Assembly: GCA_002862435.1 (NCBI GenBank)
Contig: PKDC01000004.1
Location: 23,170-87,169, forward strand
DNA length: 64,000 nucleotides
Direction of reading: 5' to 3'
Source of the DNA: Pseudomonadota bacterium
GTDB lineage: Bacteria; Pseudomonadota; Gammaproteobacteria; UBA5335
The position numbers and the translations under genes were made by a program. The notes beneath the pieces are model-generated. The model was given only the letters and a program-made list of their open reading frames with translations. It was not told the DNA's origin and made no database searches. Below are positions 9,812-19,824 of this stretch, piece by piece (within the stretch, counting starts at the first letter, position 1; each line of letters begins with the position of its first letter).

Positions 9812-10903
9812 TCACCGGGTCGACTCCGGCCAGGCATAGGGAGCGGGATCCAGCGCCGGCACGCGCTCCCGCAGCAGATCCGCCAGCAGCTCGGCGGCGG
9901 CCGGCGCCAGCAACACGCCGTTGCGGAAATGCCCGGCATTGACCCACAGCCCGCTGATGGCCGGATGCGGCGCGATCACCGGCACCCCCGCCGGCGAGCC
10001 GGGCCGCAGCCCCGCCCAGTGGCCAGCAAGCCGTGCCCGCGCCAGCGCAGGAATCAGCGCCACGGCATCCGCCCGCAAGCGCTCGCCGGTGGCGGGATCG
10101 GCGGTCTTGTCGAAACCGGCCTGTTCCACCGTGCTGCCGAACAGGATGTGTCCGTCGCGGCGCGCAATGGCGTAGCGATCCGCGCGCAGCAGCACATGGC
10201 CGATCAAGCCAGGCGACGCCTCGAACAGCAGCATCTGCCCCTTCACGGGCGCCACGGGCACGGGCGCGCCCAGTTCGGCCAGCAACGCGCCGCTCCAGGC
10301 GCCCGCAGCCACCACCACGGGACCCGTCACCGGCAGCCGGCCCTGGGGCGTATGCAGGCTGGTCACGCGGCCGGACGCGACGTCGAAACCGCTCACCGCA
10401 CAGTGTTCGCGGATCTCCACGCCCCGCTGGACCAGGGCCTGTCGCAAGGCCCGGAGCAGCCGCGGATTGCGCACCTGGGCCATGTCCGGCAAGCGCAGGG
10501 CGGTACCGGCGGTCGATGCCAGCGCCGGCTCCAGCCGCGCCACCTCGTCCGGTGCACAGGCCACCACACGCTGCGCCCAGCGCTGCGCCCAAGCCGCCGC
10601 CGCTGCCGGCTCGCCATCCAGTATCAACAGGCCGCTCGCGGTCCATTCGGAATCGACGCCCGTGATCGCGGCCAGCCGCGTGGCCAGTTCGGGATAAGCG
10701 GCCGCCGCCCGCCAGGCCAGCGCCTGCACCGCATCGGGATAGCGCCAGGGGTAGAGCGGACAGAGGATGCCGCCGCCGGCCCAGGAGGCCTCCCGCCCGA
10801 CGGCGCCGCGCTCCAGCACCCGCACCGCCACCCCTGCCTTGCTCAGGGCCCAGGCCGTGGTCAGGCCCACGATGCCGCCGCCGATCACCGTTACCGTCTG
10901 CAA
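9812..10903 (-). CDS. thiO: Glycine oxidase ThiO / FAD-dependent oxidoreductase (DAO family)
   Basis: N-terminal GGGIVGLTTAWALSKAGVAVRVLE dinucleotide fold; C-terminal LRPGSPAGVPVIAPHPAISGLWVNAGHFRNGVLLAP. Confidence 0.87.
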   Translation of the reverse strand: MQTVTVIGGGIVGLTTAWALSKAGVAVRVLERGAVGREASWAGGGILCPLYPWRYPDAVQALAWRAAAAYPELATRLAAITGVDSEWTASGLLILDGEPAAAAAWAQRWAQRVVACAPDEVARLEPALASTAGTALRLPDMAQVRNPRLLRALRQALVQRGVEIREHCAVSGFDVASGRVTSLHTPQGRLPVTGPVVVAAGAWSGALLAELGAPVPVAPVKGQMLLFEASPGLIGHVLLRADRYAIARRDGHILFGSTVEQAGFDKTADPATGERLRADAVALIPALARARLAGHWAGLRPGSPAGVPVIAPHPAISGLWVNAGHFRNGVLLAPAAAELLADLLRERVPALDPAPYAWPESTR

Positions 10904-11050
10904 ATCCCCCTCCCCCTGCTCACCTGGCGTCCCATGATGCCGTTCATCCCCCGTTTTCCACCGCCCATCGACTGCCCCATTCAGCCCCTGCGCGCGCGGC
11001 CGTCAACCGAAACAGAAGAATTGAGCACACGCGCCCCAGGGGGCTCGCCC

Positions 11051-11623
11051 ATGAACACGTCACGCCATCGCGGCCTGAGCCTGATCGAATTGATGGTCAC
11101 GCTGGCCGTCATTCTAGTCCTCGCCCTGGCTGGCGGACCGCCCATGGCCGATCTGCTGCGCAACAACCGCCTGACCGCCCAGGCCAATGCGCTGAATGCC
11201 GGCGTGGTTCGCGCGCGCGGCGAGGCGGTCTCCCGGCGCGGCTGGGTCACGCTGTGCAGCAGCACCGATGGCGACCTGTGCCGCACCAGCAACACCAACC
11301 AATGGGAAAGCGGCTGGATCGTCTTCGTCGACACCAACGGCAATGGCGCACGGGTCTCGACCGAAGCCCTGCTGGCTGCCGGGGGCGCCTTCGCGACAGG
11401 CGCCACCTTGCGCCTCGCCGGCTTCACCAATGCCGGCTTTGTCCGTTTCGACGCCCGCGGCCTGCCCGATTCGGCGGGCACCTTCATCCTCTGCGATGCG
11501 CGCGGCGCGGCCCGTGCCCGCACTGTCGCGGTGAACGCCGTGGGCAAGGTCGTGCGACCGGTGGACACCAATGCCAACGGCAGCCCGCAAGTCCTGACCG
11601 GAGGGGACGCCACATGTCCGTAA
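11051..11623 (+). CDS. fimT: GspH/FimT family type IV pilus minor pilin
   Basis: Prepilin motif RG|LSLIELMVTLAVILVLALAG; IVFVDTNGNGAR motif. Confidence 0.85.
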   Translation: MNTSRHRGLSLIELMVTLAVILVLALAGGPPMADLLRNNRLTAQANALNAGVVRARGEAVSRRGWVTLCSSTDGDLCRTSNTNQWESGWIVFVDTNGNGARVSTEALLAAGGAFATGATLRLAGFTNAGFVRFDARGLPDSAGTFILCDARGAARARTVAVNAVGKVVRPVDTNANGSPQVLTGGDATCP

Positions 11624-12171
11624 CCACACCACGGGACGCCACCAGGCCCCAACCGGCGCACCGCCGTGCGCGGCGTCTCGCCACCCCCAGCACGGCGGCC
11701 CGCGGCTTCACGCTGGTGGAGGTGTTGGTGGCAATCCTGTTGCTTTCCGTTGGCCTGTTGGGGGTCGCGGGCCTGCAGATCAGCGGCCTGCGCTACCAGC
11801 AGGGCGCCTACATGCGTGGCCAGGCCACCAGCCTGCTGTACGACATGGCCGACCGCATGCGCATCAATCCGCAAGGCGTGGGCGCCAGTAGCTACAACGC
11901 CATCACCATCAACACCACCACCAGCGGCTGGCAGTCCAGCCTGCCGGCCGACCCGGATTGCGCCGCCAATAACTGCACACCGGCCAACCAGGCCGCCCTG
12001 GACACCCGCCAATGGGGCCTGGCGCTGGGCCAGTTGCCGCGCGCCGTCGGCACGGTCACCCGCACTGGCTTGATCTTTACCCTCACCATCACCTGGCAGG
12101 ATCTGGACAGCAACGCCGAAGCGCCCGCCAACCAGACCGCCAGTCTCAACGTGCAGATCAACAACCCATGA
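11614..12171 (+). CDS. pilV: Type IV pilus modification protein PilV
   Basis: RG|FTLVEVLVAILLLSVGLLGVAGLQ; overlaps the preceding gene by 10 bp. Confidence 0.9.
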   Translation: MSVTTPRDATRPQPAHRRARRLATPSTAARGFTLVEVLVAILLLSVGLLGVAGLQISGLRYQQGAYMRGQATSLLYDMADRMRINPQGVGASSYNAITINTTTSGWQSSLPADPDCAANNCTPANQAALDTRQWGLALGQLPRAVGTVTRTGLIFTLTITWQDLDSNAEAPANQTASLNVQINNP

Positions 12172-13253
12172 ACGCGCCCGCCCGCCCCTCCGTTCGCTCC
12201 GCCGCCGGCTTCTCGCTGGTGGAGATCATGGTCGCCATGCTGGTGAGCCTGTTCCTGCTCGCCGGGGTGTTCCAGCTCTACCTCGGCAACCAGCAGACCA
12301 GCCGCCTCGGCACCGGCGTCGGCGACCTGCAGCAGACCGGCCAGTTCGCGCTGGATGAACTGGCGGGCAACCTGCGCATGGCCGCTTTCCAGGGCTGCGC
12401 CGATGCCGTGCGCGTGACCGCCCCGATCTGGGCCCTCAACGCCCCCACCACCGATCTGTCCGCTACCGCCGTGCGCGGCTTCGAGGTCGCCACCAACGGA
12501 ACCTGGACCGGCGGCACCGCGCCCGCCAACTGGAATGGCACGGTGCCACGGCCCCTGAGCGATGTGCTGCAGGTGCAGGGCGGCTCGCGCGCAGTGGTCA
12601 ATCTCGCCAGCACCATGAGCAGCGAGTCGGCCCAGGTGGCGCTGGCCAGCAATCCCGACAACATCGCGGCCGGCGAGATGGTGATCATCGCCGACTGCCG
12701 TGTGGCCGACCTGTTCCGGGTTACCTCGGTCACCGGTGGCCTGACCCTGGTGCACGCCACCAGCGACAACAGCTCAGCCAGTCTCACCAAGCCCTATGTC
12801 CACAACGGAATCAATGCCGCCCAGGCGACGCGTTTCAACAGTTGGATCTATTTCGTGCGCGACAGCGGCCGCAACGCTGCCGATGGCAGCGACATCTTCT
12901 CCCTGTTTCGCCTCGACACCAGCCGCACCGGCCAGACCGCGCAGGAACTGGTGGAGGGCGTGGAGCAACTGCAGGTCCTCTACGGCGAGCGCATCGGCAC
13001 CCAGAACATCCGCTACCGCGCCGCGCCCAATGTCGCCAACTGGGGCCAGGTGGTGGCGGTGAAGCTCGCCCTGCTGGTCGCCTCGCGCGACCCCGTGCTG
13101 GATGTCGCCGATGCCACCGCCGGCTACGCCCTGCTTGACCAGACCGCCGCCAAGACCGGCACCAGCGGCGCCACCATCACCTACGCCAACGACCGGCGTC
13201 TGCGGCGGGTGTTCTCCGCCACGGTCAACATCCGCAACCGCCGCGAGCTGTAA
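12168..13253 (+). CDS. pilW: Type IV pilus assembly protein PilW
   Basis: AG|FSLVEIMVAMLVSLFLLAGVFQLYLGNQQTSR; ATGA overlap with pilV. Confidence 0.9.
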   Translation: MNAPARPSVRSAAGFSLVEIMVAMLVSLFLLAGVFQLYLGNQQTSRLGTGVGDLQQTGQFALDELAGNLRMAAFQGCADAVRVTAPIWALNAPTTDLSATAVRGFEVATNGTWTGGTAPANWNGTVPRPLSDVLQVQGGSRAVVNLASTMSSESAQVALASNPDNIAAGEMVIIADCRVADLFRVTSVTGGLTLVHATSDNSSASLTKPYVHNGINAAQATRFNSWIYFVRDSGRNAADGSDIFSLFRLDTSRTGQTAQELVEGVEQLQVLYGERIGTQNIRYRAAPNVANWGQVVAVKLALLVASRDPVLDVADATAGYALLDQTAAKTGTSGATITYANDRRLRRVFSATVNIRNRREL

Positions 13254-13263
13254 GGAGTCCGCC

Positions 13264-13728
13264 ATGTCTACCCTGATCGTCCCGCCCCCCCGTCGCCAGC
13301 GTGGCATCGTGCTCATGGTGGCGCTGGTGATGCTGGTCACCATCACCCTGCTGGCCATCATGACCCTCGGCAGCGCGACCACCGAGCAAAAGATCGCCGC
13401 CACCGGTCATTTCCACAACATGGGTTTCCAGGGTGCGGAAAGCGCCATAGAAGCCGCCATGACGGATGTGCCGCATCTCTCGGCCGCCCTGATCGCCAGC
13501 ACGCCGGTGAGTCGCACCCTGAGTCTCGGCACCACCCCGGTCACCGCCGCGGCCCAGACCAGCTATCTGGGGGATGCCTCCAACATCGTGGGGTATTCCC
13601 TGGGCGGGCAAAGCCAGTTTGCCGCCTACCACTTCCTCATCCAGGGCACCGGCACCGTGACCGGCGTGAATCTGCCCGCCGTCACCGCCCAGGGCGTGTT
13701 TCGCATCGCCCCGGCCACCAACAACTGA
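13264..13728 (+). CDS. pilX: PilX-family minor pilin assembly protein
   Basis: RQRGIVLMVALVMLVTITLLAIMTLGSATTEQKIA; position between pilW and pilY1. Confidence 0.85.
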   Translation: MSTLIVPPPRRQRGIVLMVALVMLVTITLLAIMTLGSATTEQKIAATGHFHNMGFQGAESAIEAAMTDVPHLSAALIASTPVSRTLSLGTTPVTAAAQTSYLGDASNIVGYSLGGQSQFAAYHFLIQGTGTVTGVNLPAVTAQGVFRIAPATNN

Positions 13729-13744
13729 TCGGGAGGACATCGCC

Positions 13745-14107
13745 ATGTTGCGCATCATTCGCCACCTGTTGCACTTCCCCGGCCGGGCGCTGCTTGCCGC
13801 GCTGGTCATCACCGGCACGCTGCTTGCCGCGCCGGTCTCCGCCGGCCTGCGCCGCGATGCGCCCCATAGCGAGGACGCCATCGAGGCCCACCATATCGCC
13901 CTGTCCGTCAACGGCCAGGGGCGCGGCGAACTCATCGCCTATCCCTGCGCCGATTGCCCGCCGCGCAGCCTGAAAATGACCGGGCCGGTGATGGTGTGGG
14001 TCAAGGGCCGACCGGATCCCGGCGTGGATTTCCGCAGCCTCGACGGCCAGGAAGCCACCGTGATTTTCGACATCACCACCCTGCAGGTGTTGCGCCTGGT
14101 CCGTTGA
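13745..14107 (+). CDS. Small predicted secreted protein of the pilin cluster (120 aa, CxxC)
   Basis: Signal peptide LLAALVITGTLLAAPVSAG; conserved-looking body with YPCADCPPRSLKM; tightly packed between pilX and pilY1. Confidence 0.65.
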   Translation: MLRIIRHLLHFPGRALLAALVITGTLLAAPVSAGLRRDAPHSEDAIEAHHIALSVNGQGRGELIAYPCADCPPRSLKMTGPVMVWVKGRPDPGVDFRSLDGQEATVIFDITTLQVLRLVR

Positions 14108-14210
14108 GCGCCGCGTCGGCGTCGGGAGCACAGCCATGAACAAGAACAATCCGCGCCATCGCCTCATCGGCGTCAGGAGCACAGCCATGAACAAGAACAA
14201 TCCGCGCCGC
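14107..14210 (+). repeat. Imperfect 51-bp tandem duplication spanning the SD and start of pilY1
   Basis: ...CGGCGTCGGGAGCACAGCCATGAACAAGAACAATCCGCGCC... repeated 51 bp later (CGGCGTCAGGAGCACAGCCATGAACAAGAACAATCCGCGCC); ATGs at 14136 and 14187, in frame. Confidence 0.95.
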
Positions 14211-17200
14211 CGCCTTGCCGCCTTCCTGGGGGCCGTCGGCCTGAGCCTGCTCACCGGCGCCCCGCTGGCACTGGCCGATGACACCGAGGTCTATGTCAGC
14301 AACAGCACCGAGGGCAGCCAGCCCAACATCCTGTTCATCGTCGACACCTCGGGCAGCATGAGCACCAGCGTCACCATCCCCGCGGTCTATGACCCGGCCA
14401 CGACCTACACCGGCTCCTGCTCCAGCAGCAGGATCTACTGGAGCACGAACAGCACACCGCCCGCCTGCTCGACCACCCAGTGGTTCCCCACCACCCAGAA
14501 CTACTGCAAGGCCGCCCTGTCGCCGCTGGCCAGCTCCGGCCGCTTCACCGACCAGGCCGCGATGTGGCGCCGGGACTGGGGCCTGTTCGGCGAGCGCAGC
14601 TTTACCGATCAGCGCTGGCAAACCCTGCAAGCCGGCGCCAACAACCATGCGCTGGAATGCGAGGATGACTCGGGCAAGCACGGCAGCGCCGATGGCGTGT
14701 GGTATGCCGACAAGGACGCCCGCAACAGCGGCACCAAATGGAACAGCGCCCCCGCCAAGAAATACGGCTACTCAACCGCCTACAACTTCTGGTCGGCCAA
14801 CTACCTCAACTGGTGGGTCGCGACGGGCGGCTCGGGCACCATCAATGTCACCCGGCTGTGGATCGTGCAGGACGTCGCCAAGAAGCTGGTCGACCGGCTC
14901 AACGGCGTCAACATCGGCCTGATGCGTTTCGATTCCACCAGCCCTTACCAGGGTGGGCCGGTGACCCTGCCGATCGCGGACATCGCCGAAACCCGCGACC
15001 TCTTCAAGACCACCATCTCGGGCTACACCCCTGCGGGCAACACTCCGCTGGCGGAAACCTTCTGGGAAGCCTATCTCTACTTCACCGGCCAGACCGTGAA
15101 GTACGGCGCCGCCTCCAGTCCGATCACCAGCGTCCCCACATCCAGGAGCTCCACCGATAACACCAAATACAAGTCGCCCATCCTCGAGGCCTGCCAGAAG
15201 AACTACATCGTCTATCTCACCGATGGCGAGCCCACCGAGGACACCGACGCCAACCAGCCGATCTATAACCTGCTGGGCACCCGGCCCAAGGGCAACTGCC
15301 CCAACAGCACCAGTACCAGTACCAGCAACAACGGCATCTGCCTCGACGAACTGGCCGGCTACATGAACGACTACCTCGACGCCGCGCCCAGCCTGGGTGG
15401 CATCCAGAACGTCGTCACCTACACCGTGGGCTTCTTCAGCGACCAGAACCTGCTTGATGACACCGCCGTCAAGGGCGGCGGCAAGTACTACACCGTGGAT
15501 GACTACGCGGGCCTTGAGCAGTCGCTGAGCGAGATCTTCATCGAGATCCTGTTGCGCGAGGGGCTGTTCACCGCGCCGGCAGTGTCCGTGAACGCCTTCA
15601 ACAGGCTGGAACACCGCGACGAGATCTATTTCGCCCTGTTCGCGCCCCAGGACCGGGTGACCTGGCCCGGCAACGTCAAGCGCTATCGCTATAACGCCGC
15701 GTATGACAACGGCGCCGGAACCACGCCAGGCGCCATCGTCGATGTCGACGGGTTCTCCGCCATCGATCCCAGCACGGGCAGCTTCCGTTCCGGCGCCAAG
15801 AGCTGGTGGAGCGATGTGCTGGACGGCGACGAGGTCGCCAAGGGCGGCGCCGCCAACGAGCAGAGCATCAGCAGCCGCAAGGTCTACACCTACACCGGCA
15901 GCGCCGCGCCCAGCAACGTCAACCTGACCGCGGCGGCCAGCAAACTGCATGAGGACAACCTCACGGCGCTCACCCCGCTGCTCGACATCCAGGACAGCAG
16001 CATCTCGGCCACGGACCTCATCCAGTGGGCGCGCGGCGTGGATCTGCTGGATGCCGACCGGGACGATGTGACCAATGAGGCGCGCAAGCAGGTGGCCGAT
16101 CCGCTGCACACCCGGCCCGTCCTCATCACCTACGGCGGCACCGAGTCCAGCCCGGATCTCACCATCTACGCCATGACCAACGACGGCTTCCTGTATGCCC
16201 TCAACCCCAGCGACGGCACCGAGCGCTTCGCCTTCATGCCCAAGGAGCTGCTGCCCAACATCGAGGACCTCTATGTCAACGAAGCCGGCACCAACCATGT
16301 CTATGGCATGGACGGTCCCTTGGTCACACGGGTGAAAAACACCGGCGCCGTTACCCTGCAGACCAGCGAGGGGGATTTCGCCTATCTCTACCTCGGCATG
16401 CGCCGGGGCGGCAAGAACTACTACACGCTGGATGTCACAGACCGCACTACGCCGGTGCTCAAATGGATGATCAAGGGCGGCGTATCCGGCGACTTCGCCG
16501 AAATGGGCCAGAGCTGGTCGGCGCCCGCCATCACCAAAATGAACATTGGCGGCACGGTCAAGAACGTCATGGTCTTCGCCGGCGGCTACGACCCCAACCA
16601 CGACACCAAGACCACCCGCGGCAATGACGGCCAGGGCCGGGCGCTCTACATCGCCGATGCCGATACGGGGGCCAAGATCTGGTCCGGCGGCACGGCGGAC
16701 ACCAGCCCCGAGACCTTCACCAAGACCTTCACCGACATGCACTACGCCATTGCCTCGGACGTGAATACGCTGGACATGAACGGCGACGGCAACGCCGATC
16801 AGCTCTATGTAGGCGACCTGGGCGGCCAGCTCTGGCGCTTCGACGTCGCCAATGGGCAGAGCGGGACCAGCCTCGTCACTGGCGGCGTGATCCTGGATGT
16901 GGGCGGCAGCACCACCGCCACCAACCGGCGCTTCCACTACGCGCCCACTGTGGCACTCGCCAAGAAGGACGGCGCCGCCTATCTCGCCCTGGCCATCGGC
17001 AGCGGCTGGCGCGAGCACCCGCTCGACACGGCGGTGGATGATCGCTTCTACACCCTGAAACAGACCGCCGTCTTCGGTCCGCCGAAGAACACCAGCGGCG
17101 TCATCACCTACACCAAGCTGACCGAAGCCAACCTGTATGACGTGACCGCCAACCTGATCCAGCAGGGCAACACCACCGAACAGGCCGCCGCACTGGCGGG

Positions 17201-17630
17201 TCTGGCCGGCAGCCAGGGCTGGTACATCCAGCTCGAGGGTGACGGCGAAAAGGCGCTGGCGACGGCGGAAGTTTTGAACGAACAGATCATCTTCTCCACC
17301 TTCACCCCGGCGGTGAGCACCACCACCTGCGGCGGCGCCGTGGGTGCCGGCGCCTCCTATCTGGTGGATCTCTACGACGGCCGCGCCGTCAAGAACCTGG
17401 ACACCACCGCCGATGACGCGAACAGGGACAAGCCCTGCACGGCCGATGGCGTGAGCTGCGTCAAGGCCGACCGCAAGCGCGGCCTGCGCCGTGGCGGCAT
17501 TCCGCCCGGCGCGGTGATCCTGTTCCCGGCCGGCGCTGATCCCGTGATCCTGATCGGGCCCGAGACCCCCTTTACCGCCAACTTTGGCCAGCTCACGCAG
17601 CGCACCTTCTGGCGCGACGTGCCGAACTGA
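14136..17630 (+). CDS. pilY1: Type IV pilus tip-associated adhesin PilY1 (vWA plus beta-propeller); probable functional start at 14187
   Basis: ILFIVDTSGSMSTS MIDAS; Ca-binding-like DMNGDGNADQLYVGDLGGQLWRFD; 1164 aa. Confidence 0.92.
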   Translation: MNKNNPRHRLIGVRSTAMNKNNPRRRLAAFLGAVGLSLLTGAPLALADDTEVYVSNSTEGSQPNILFIVDTSGSMSTSVTIPAVYDPATTYTGSCSSSRIYWSTNSTPPACSTTQWFPTTQNYCKAALSPLASSGRFTDQAAMWRRDWGLFGERSFTDQRWQTLQAGANNHALECEDDSGKHGSADGVWYADKDARNSGTKWNSAPAKKYGYSTAYNFWSANYLNWWVATGGSGTINVTRLWIVQDVAKKLVDRLNGVNIGLMRFDSTSPYQGGPVTLPIADIAETRDLFKTTISGYTPAGNTPLAETFWEAYLYFTGQTVKYGAASSPITSVPTSRSSTDNTKYKSPILEACQKNYIVYLTDGEPTEDTDANQPIYNLLGTRPKGNCPNSTSTSTSNNGICLDELAGYMNDYLDAAPSLGGIQNVVTYTVGFFSDQNLLDDTAVKGGGKYYTVDDYAGLEQSLSEIFIEILLREGLFTAPAVSVNAFNRLEHRDEIYFALFAPQDRVTWPGNVKRYRYNAAYDNGAGTTPGAIVDVDGFSAIDPSTGSFRSGAKSWWSDVLDGDEVAKGGAANEQSISSRKVYTYTGSAAPSNVNLTAAASKLHEDNLTALTPLLDIQDSSISATDLIQWARGVDLLDADRDDVTNEARKQVADPLHTRPVLITYGGTESSPDLTIYAMTNDGFLYALNPSDGTERFAFMPKELLPNIEDLYVNEAGTNHVYGMDGPLVTRVKNTGAVTLQTSEGDFAYLYLGMRRGGKNYYTLDVTDRTTPVLKWMIKGGVSGDFAEMGQSWSAPAITKMNIGGTVKNVMVFAGGYDPNHDTKTTRGNDGQGRALYIADADTGAKIWSGGTADTSPETFTKTFTDMHYAIASDVNTLDMNGDGNADQLYVGDLGGQLWRFDVANGQSGTSLVTGGVILDVGGSTTATNRRFHYAPTVALAKKDGAAYLALAIGSGWREHPLDTAVDDRFYTLKQTAVFGPPKNTSGVITYTKLTEANLYDVTANLIQQGNTTEQAAALAGLAGSQGWYIQLEGDGEKALATAEVLNEQIIFSTFTPAVSTTTCGGAVGAGASYLVDLYDGRAVKNLDTTADDANRDKPCTADGVSCVKADRKRGLRRGGIPPGAVILFPAGADPVILIGPETPFTANFGQLTQRTFWRDVPN

Positions 17631-17646
17631 GGCAGGAGCACACACC

Positions 17647-18111
17647 ATGACCCTTATCCGCAACACCCCCCGCGCCCGCCCAGGCGCGGCGGGGTTCACC
17701 CTCATCGAGATCATGATCGCCGTAGTGATCGCGGCACTCTTGCTCGCCATCGCCGTGCCCAGCTACCGCGAACAGACCCGGCGCGGCTACCGCAGCCTGG
17801 CGACGGCGGGCCTGATGGACCGGGCGGCGCGGCTGGAGCGCTGCGCGGCTCTGGATCCCACCACCGGCTTTCTCGCCACCAACGCCGCCTGTCCCACCTT
17901 TCCCAGCAATGTGACCGACGAAGCGGGCGCGGCCTTGTGGGCCATCACCATCCCCACCCGCACGGCCACCACCTACACCCTGCAGGCACGCCCGGTGGCG
18001 AACACGCCGGCCGCCGGGGACACCCTCTGCGCCGTGATTCAGCTCACCCAGGCCGGCGTGCGCTCGGCCACCAACAGCAGCAGCGCGGACAGCACGGCAC
18101 GATGCTGGTAG
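17647..18111 (+). CDS. pilE: PilE-like type IV pilin
   Basis: AG|FTLIEIMIAVVIAALLLAIAVPSYREQTRRGYRS. Confidence 0.9.
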   Translation: MTLIRNTPRARPGAAGFTLIEIMIAVVIAALLLAIAVPSYREQTRRGYRSLATAGLMDRAARLERCAALDPTTGFLATNAACPTFPSNVTDEAGAALWAITIPTRTATTYTLQARPVANTPAAGDTLCAVIQLTQAGVRSATNSSSADSTARCW

Positions 18112-18179
18112 CAGCGGACACGCGGCGCCGGCGGTGCCGCGGGCGCGCCCCTGGCCGCAGCCGGATCGAGTCAAACGGC

Positions 18180-18818
18180 ATGCGGCAGCGGTCGTCCAAT
18201 GGGCATCACCGGAGCCAGGCGTCGCGCGGGATCAGCCCAAGGGAAAGGACTAGCACCAGCAAGCAGGGCCGTGCGGGCTTTTCCATGGCCGAACTGCTGA
18301 CCACGCTGTCCGTCATCGGGCTGCTGGCGGCGCTGGCCGCGCCGTCCCTCGGCGCATGGCTCCAGGAACGTCGCCTGATCGCGTTCAACAATGCCCTTGC
18401 GGGAGACTTGCAGCGCGCACGCGGCGAGGCGGCGCGCGCCATGCGTTCGGTCGTGATGTGCACGCAGGGCACCGGCCTGGCCTGCGGTGGACAGGCCGCC
18501 TGGGAAGGAGGCTGGCTGGTGTTCGAGGACCCCGATGGTGATCGGGATTGCACGGATGCCAATGGCAATGGCTTATGCGATGCGGACAATGGACGGCTGT
18601 TGCGGGCGCAACCCGCCTTGCCGACGGGCATCACCCTGCGCAAGACCGGCACGCCGGCGGATCGCATGCGCTTCACCAACACCGGCGCCACGCCGTTTTT
18701 CAACCACCGCTACACCTTCTGCGACAGCCGGGGCGCAAGCGCCGCGCGCGGCCTGGTGCTGGCCAACACCGGCCGCATCCGCCTCGCCAACGCGGGGGAC
18801 GCCCTGACTTGTCCCTGA
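18180..18818 (+). CDS. Second GspH/FimT family pseudopilin
   Basis: AG|FSMAELLTTLSVIGLLAALAAPSLGAWLQERRL; DPDGDRDCTDANGNGLCDADNG acidic loop. Confidence 0.82.
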   Translation: MRQRSSNGHHRSQASRGISPRERTSTSKQGRAGFSMAELLTTLSVIGLLAALAAPSLGAWLQERRLIAFNNALAGDLQRARGEAARAMRSVVMCTQGTGLACGGQAAWEGGWLVFEDPDGDRDCTDANGNGLCDADNGRLLRAQPALPTGITLRKTGTPADRMRFTNTGATPFFNHRYTFCDSRGASAARGLVLANTGRIRLANAGDALTCP

Positions 18819-18879
18819 CCACCGGGGACGAGCGGAAGCGTGGCCGCGCCCAGGGGGTCCACGCTGCAACCGCAAGGCC

Positions 18880-19824
18880 TCATGCGGCGGATATCCCGCG
18901 CAGGCCACGCGGCAGGGCGAACACCATGGTCTCGGCCGGACCCGGCAGCTCGCGCACTGTGCCACCGGCCGTGCGCAGGCGGTCGATGACGGCGCGCACC
19001 AGGCTGTCGGGCGCGGAAGCCCCGGCCGTGACGCCGACCCGAGCCACGCCAGCGAGCCATGCGGGCTGGATATCCTCCGGCCCATCGATCAGATAGGCGG
19101 GCCGGCCGCACTGTTCGGCCAGCTCGCGCAGGCGGTTGGAATTGGAACTGGTGACCGATCCCACCACCAACACCAGATCCACCTCGCCGGCCAATTCCCG
19201 CACGGCGTCCTGGCGGTTCTGGGTGGCGTAGCAGATGTCGTCGCGGCGCGGCGCGGCCATGTCGGGAAACCGGGCGCGCAGCGCCGCCACCACGCGATCG
19301 GTATCGTCCACCGACAGTGTCGTCTGGGTCACATAGGCGACTTGTCGCGCGTCGCGCACGCTGAGGCGCGCCACGTCCTCGGGCGTTTCCACCAGATGGA
19401 TGCTGCCGCCGTGGCGGGGATCGAAACGGCCCAGGGTGCCTTCCACTTCGGGATGCCCGGCATGACCGATGAGCACCACATCGAAGCCCTTGCGGGCCAG
19501 TGCCGCCACCTCCACATGGACCTTGGTCACCAGCGGACAGGTGGCATCGAAGATCTGCAGGCCGCGCTGGCGCGCCTCGTCCACCACCGCCCGGGAAACG
19601 CCATGGGCCGAGAAGATCACCGTCGCGCCGGCCGGCACCGCTGCCAGCTCCTCCACGAACACGGCGCCGAGCGCCCGCAAGCGGTCGATGACGAAGCGGT
19701 TGTGCACCACCTCATGACGCACATAAATCGGCGCGCCGAAGGCTTCCAGCGCCCGCTCGACGATCTCGATGGCGCGCTCAACCCCGGCGCAAAAGCCGCG
19801 TGGATTGGCCAGTACGATTTCCAT
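18880..19824 (-). CDS. ispH: 4-hydroxy-3-methylbut-2-enyl diphosphate reductase
   Basis: [44 protein letters not shown]. Confidence 0.96.
   Translation of the reverse strand: MEIVLANPRGFCAGVERAIEIVERALEAFGAPIYVRHEVVHNRFVIDRLRALGAVFVEELAAVPAGATVIFSAHGVSRAVVDEARQRGLQIFDATCPLVTKVHVEVAALARKGFDVVLIGHAGHPEVEGTLGRFDPRHGGSIHLVETPEDVARLSVRDARQVAYVTQTTLSVDDTDRVVAALRARFPDMAAPRRDDICYATQNRQDAVRELAGEVDLVLVVGSVTSSNSNRLRELAEQCGRPAYLIDGPEDIQPAWLAGVARVGVTAGASAPDSLVRAVIDRLRTAGGTVRELPGPAETMVFALPRGLRGISAA

Noticed and set aside
9702-10646. N-terminal half of ORF 8640-10646 as one fused protein
   Set aside because: That part is an out-of-frame reading of thiO; only the ApbE part is real.
14772-17750. 992-aa minus-strand ORF
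   Set aside because: Antisense to pilY1; low-complexity Gly/Val/Ala/His translation, no domain.
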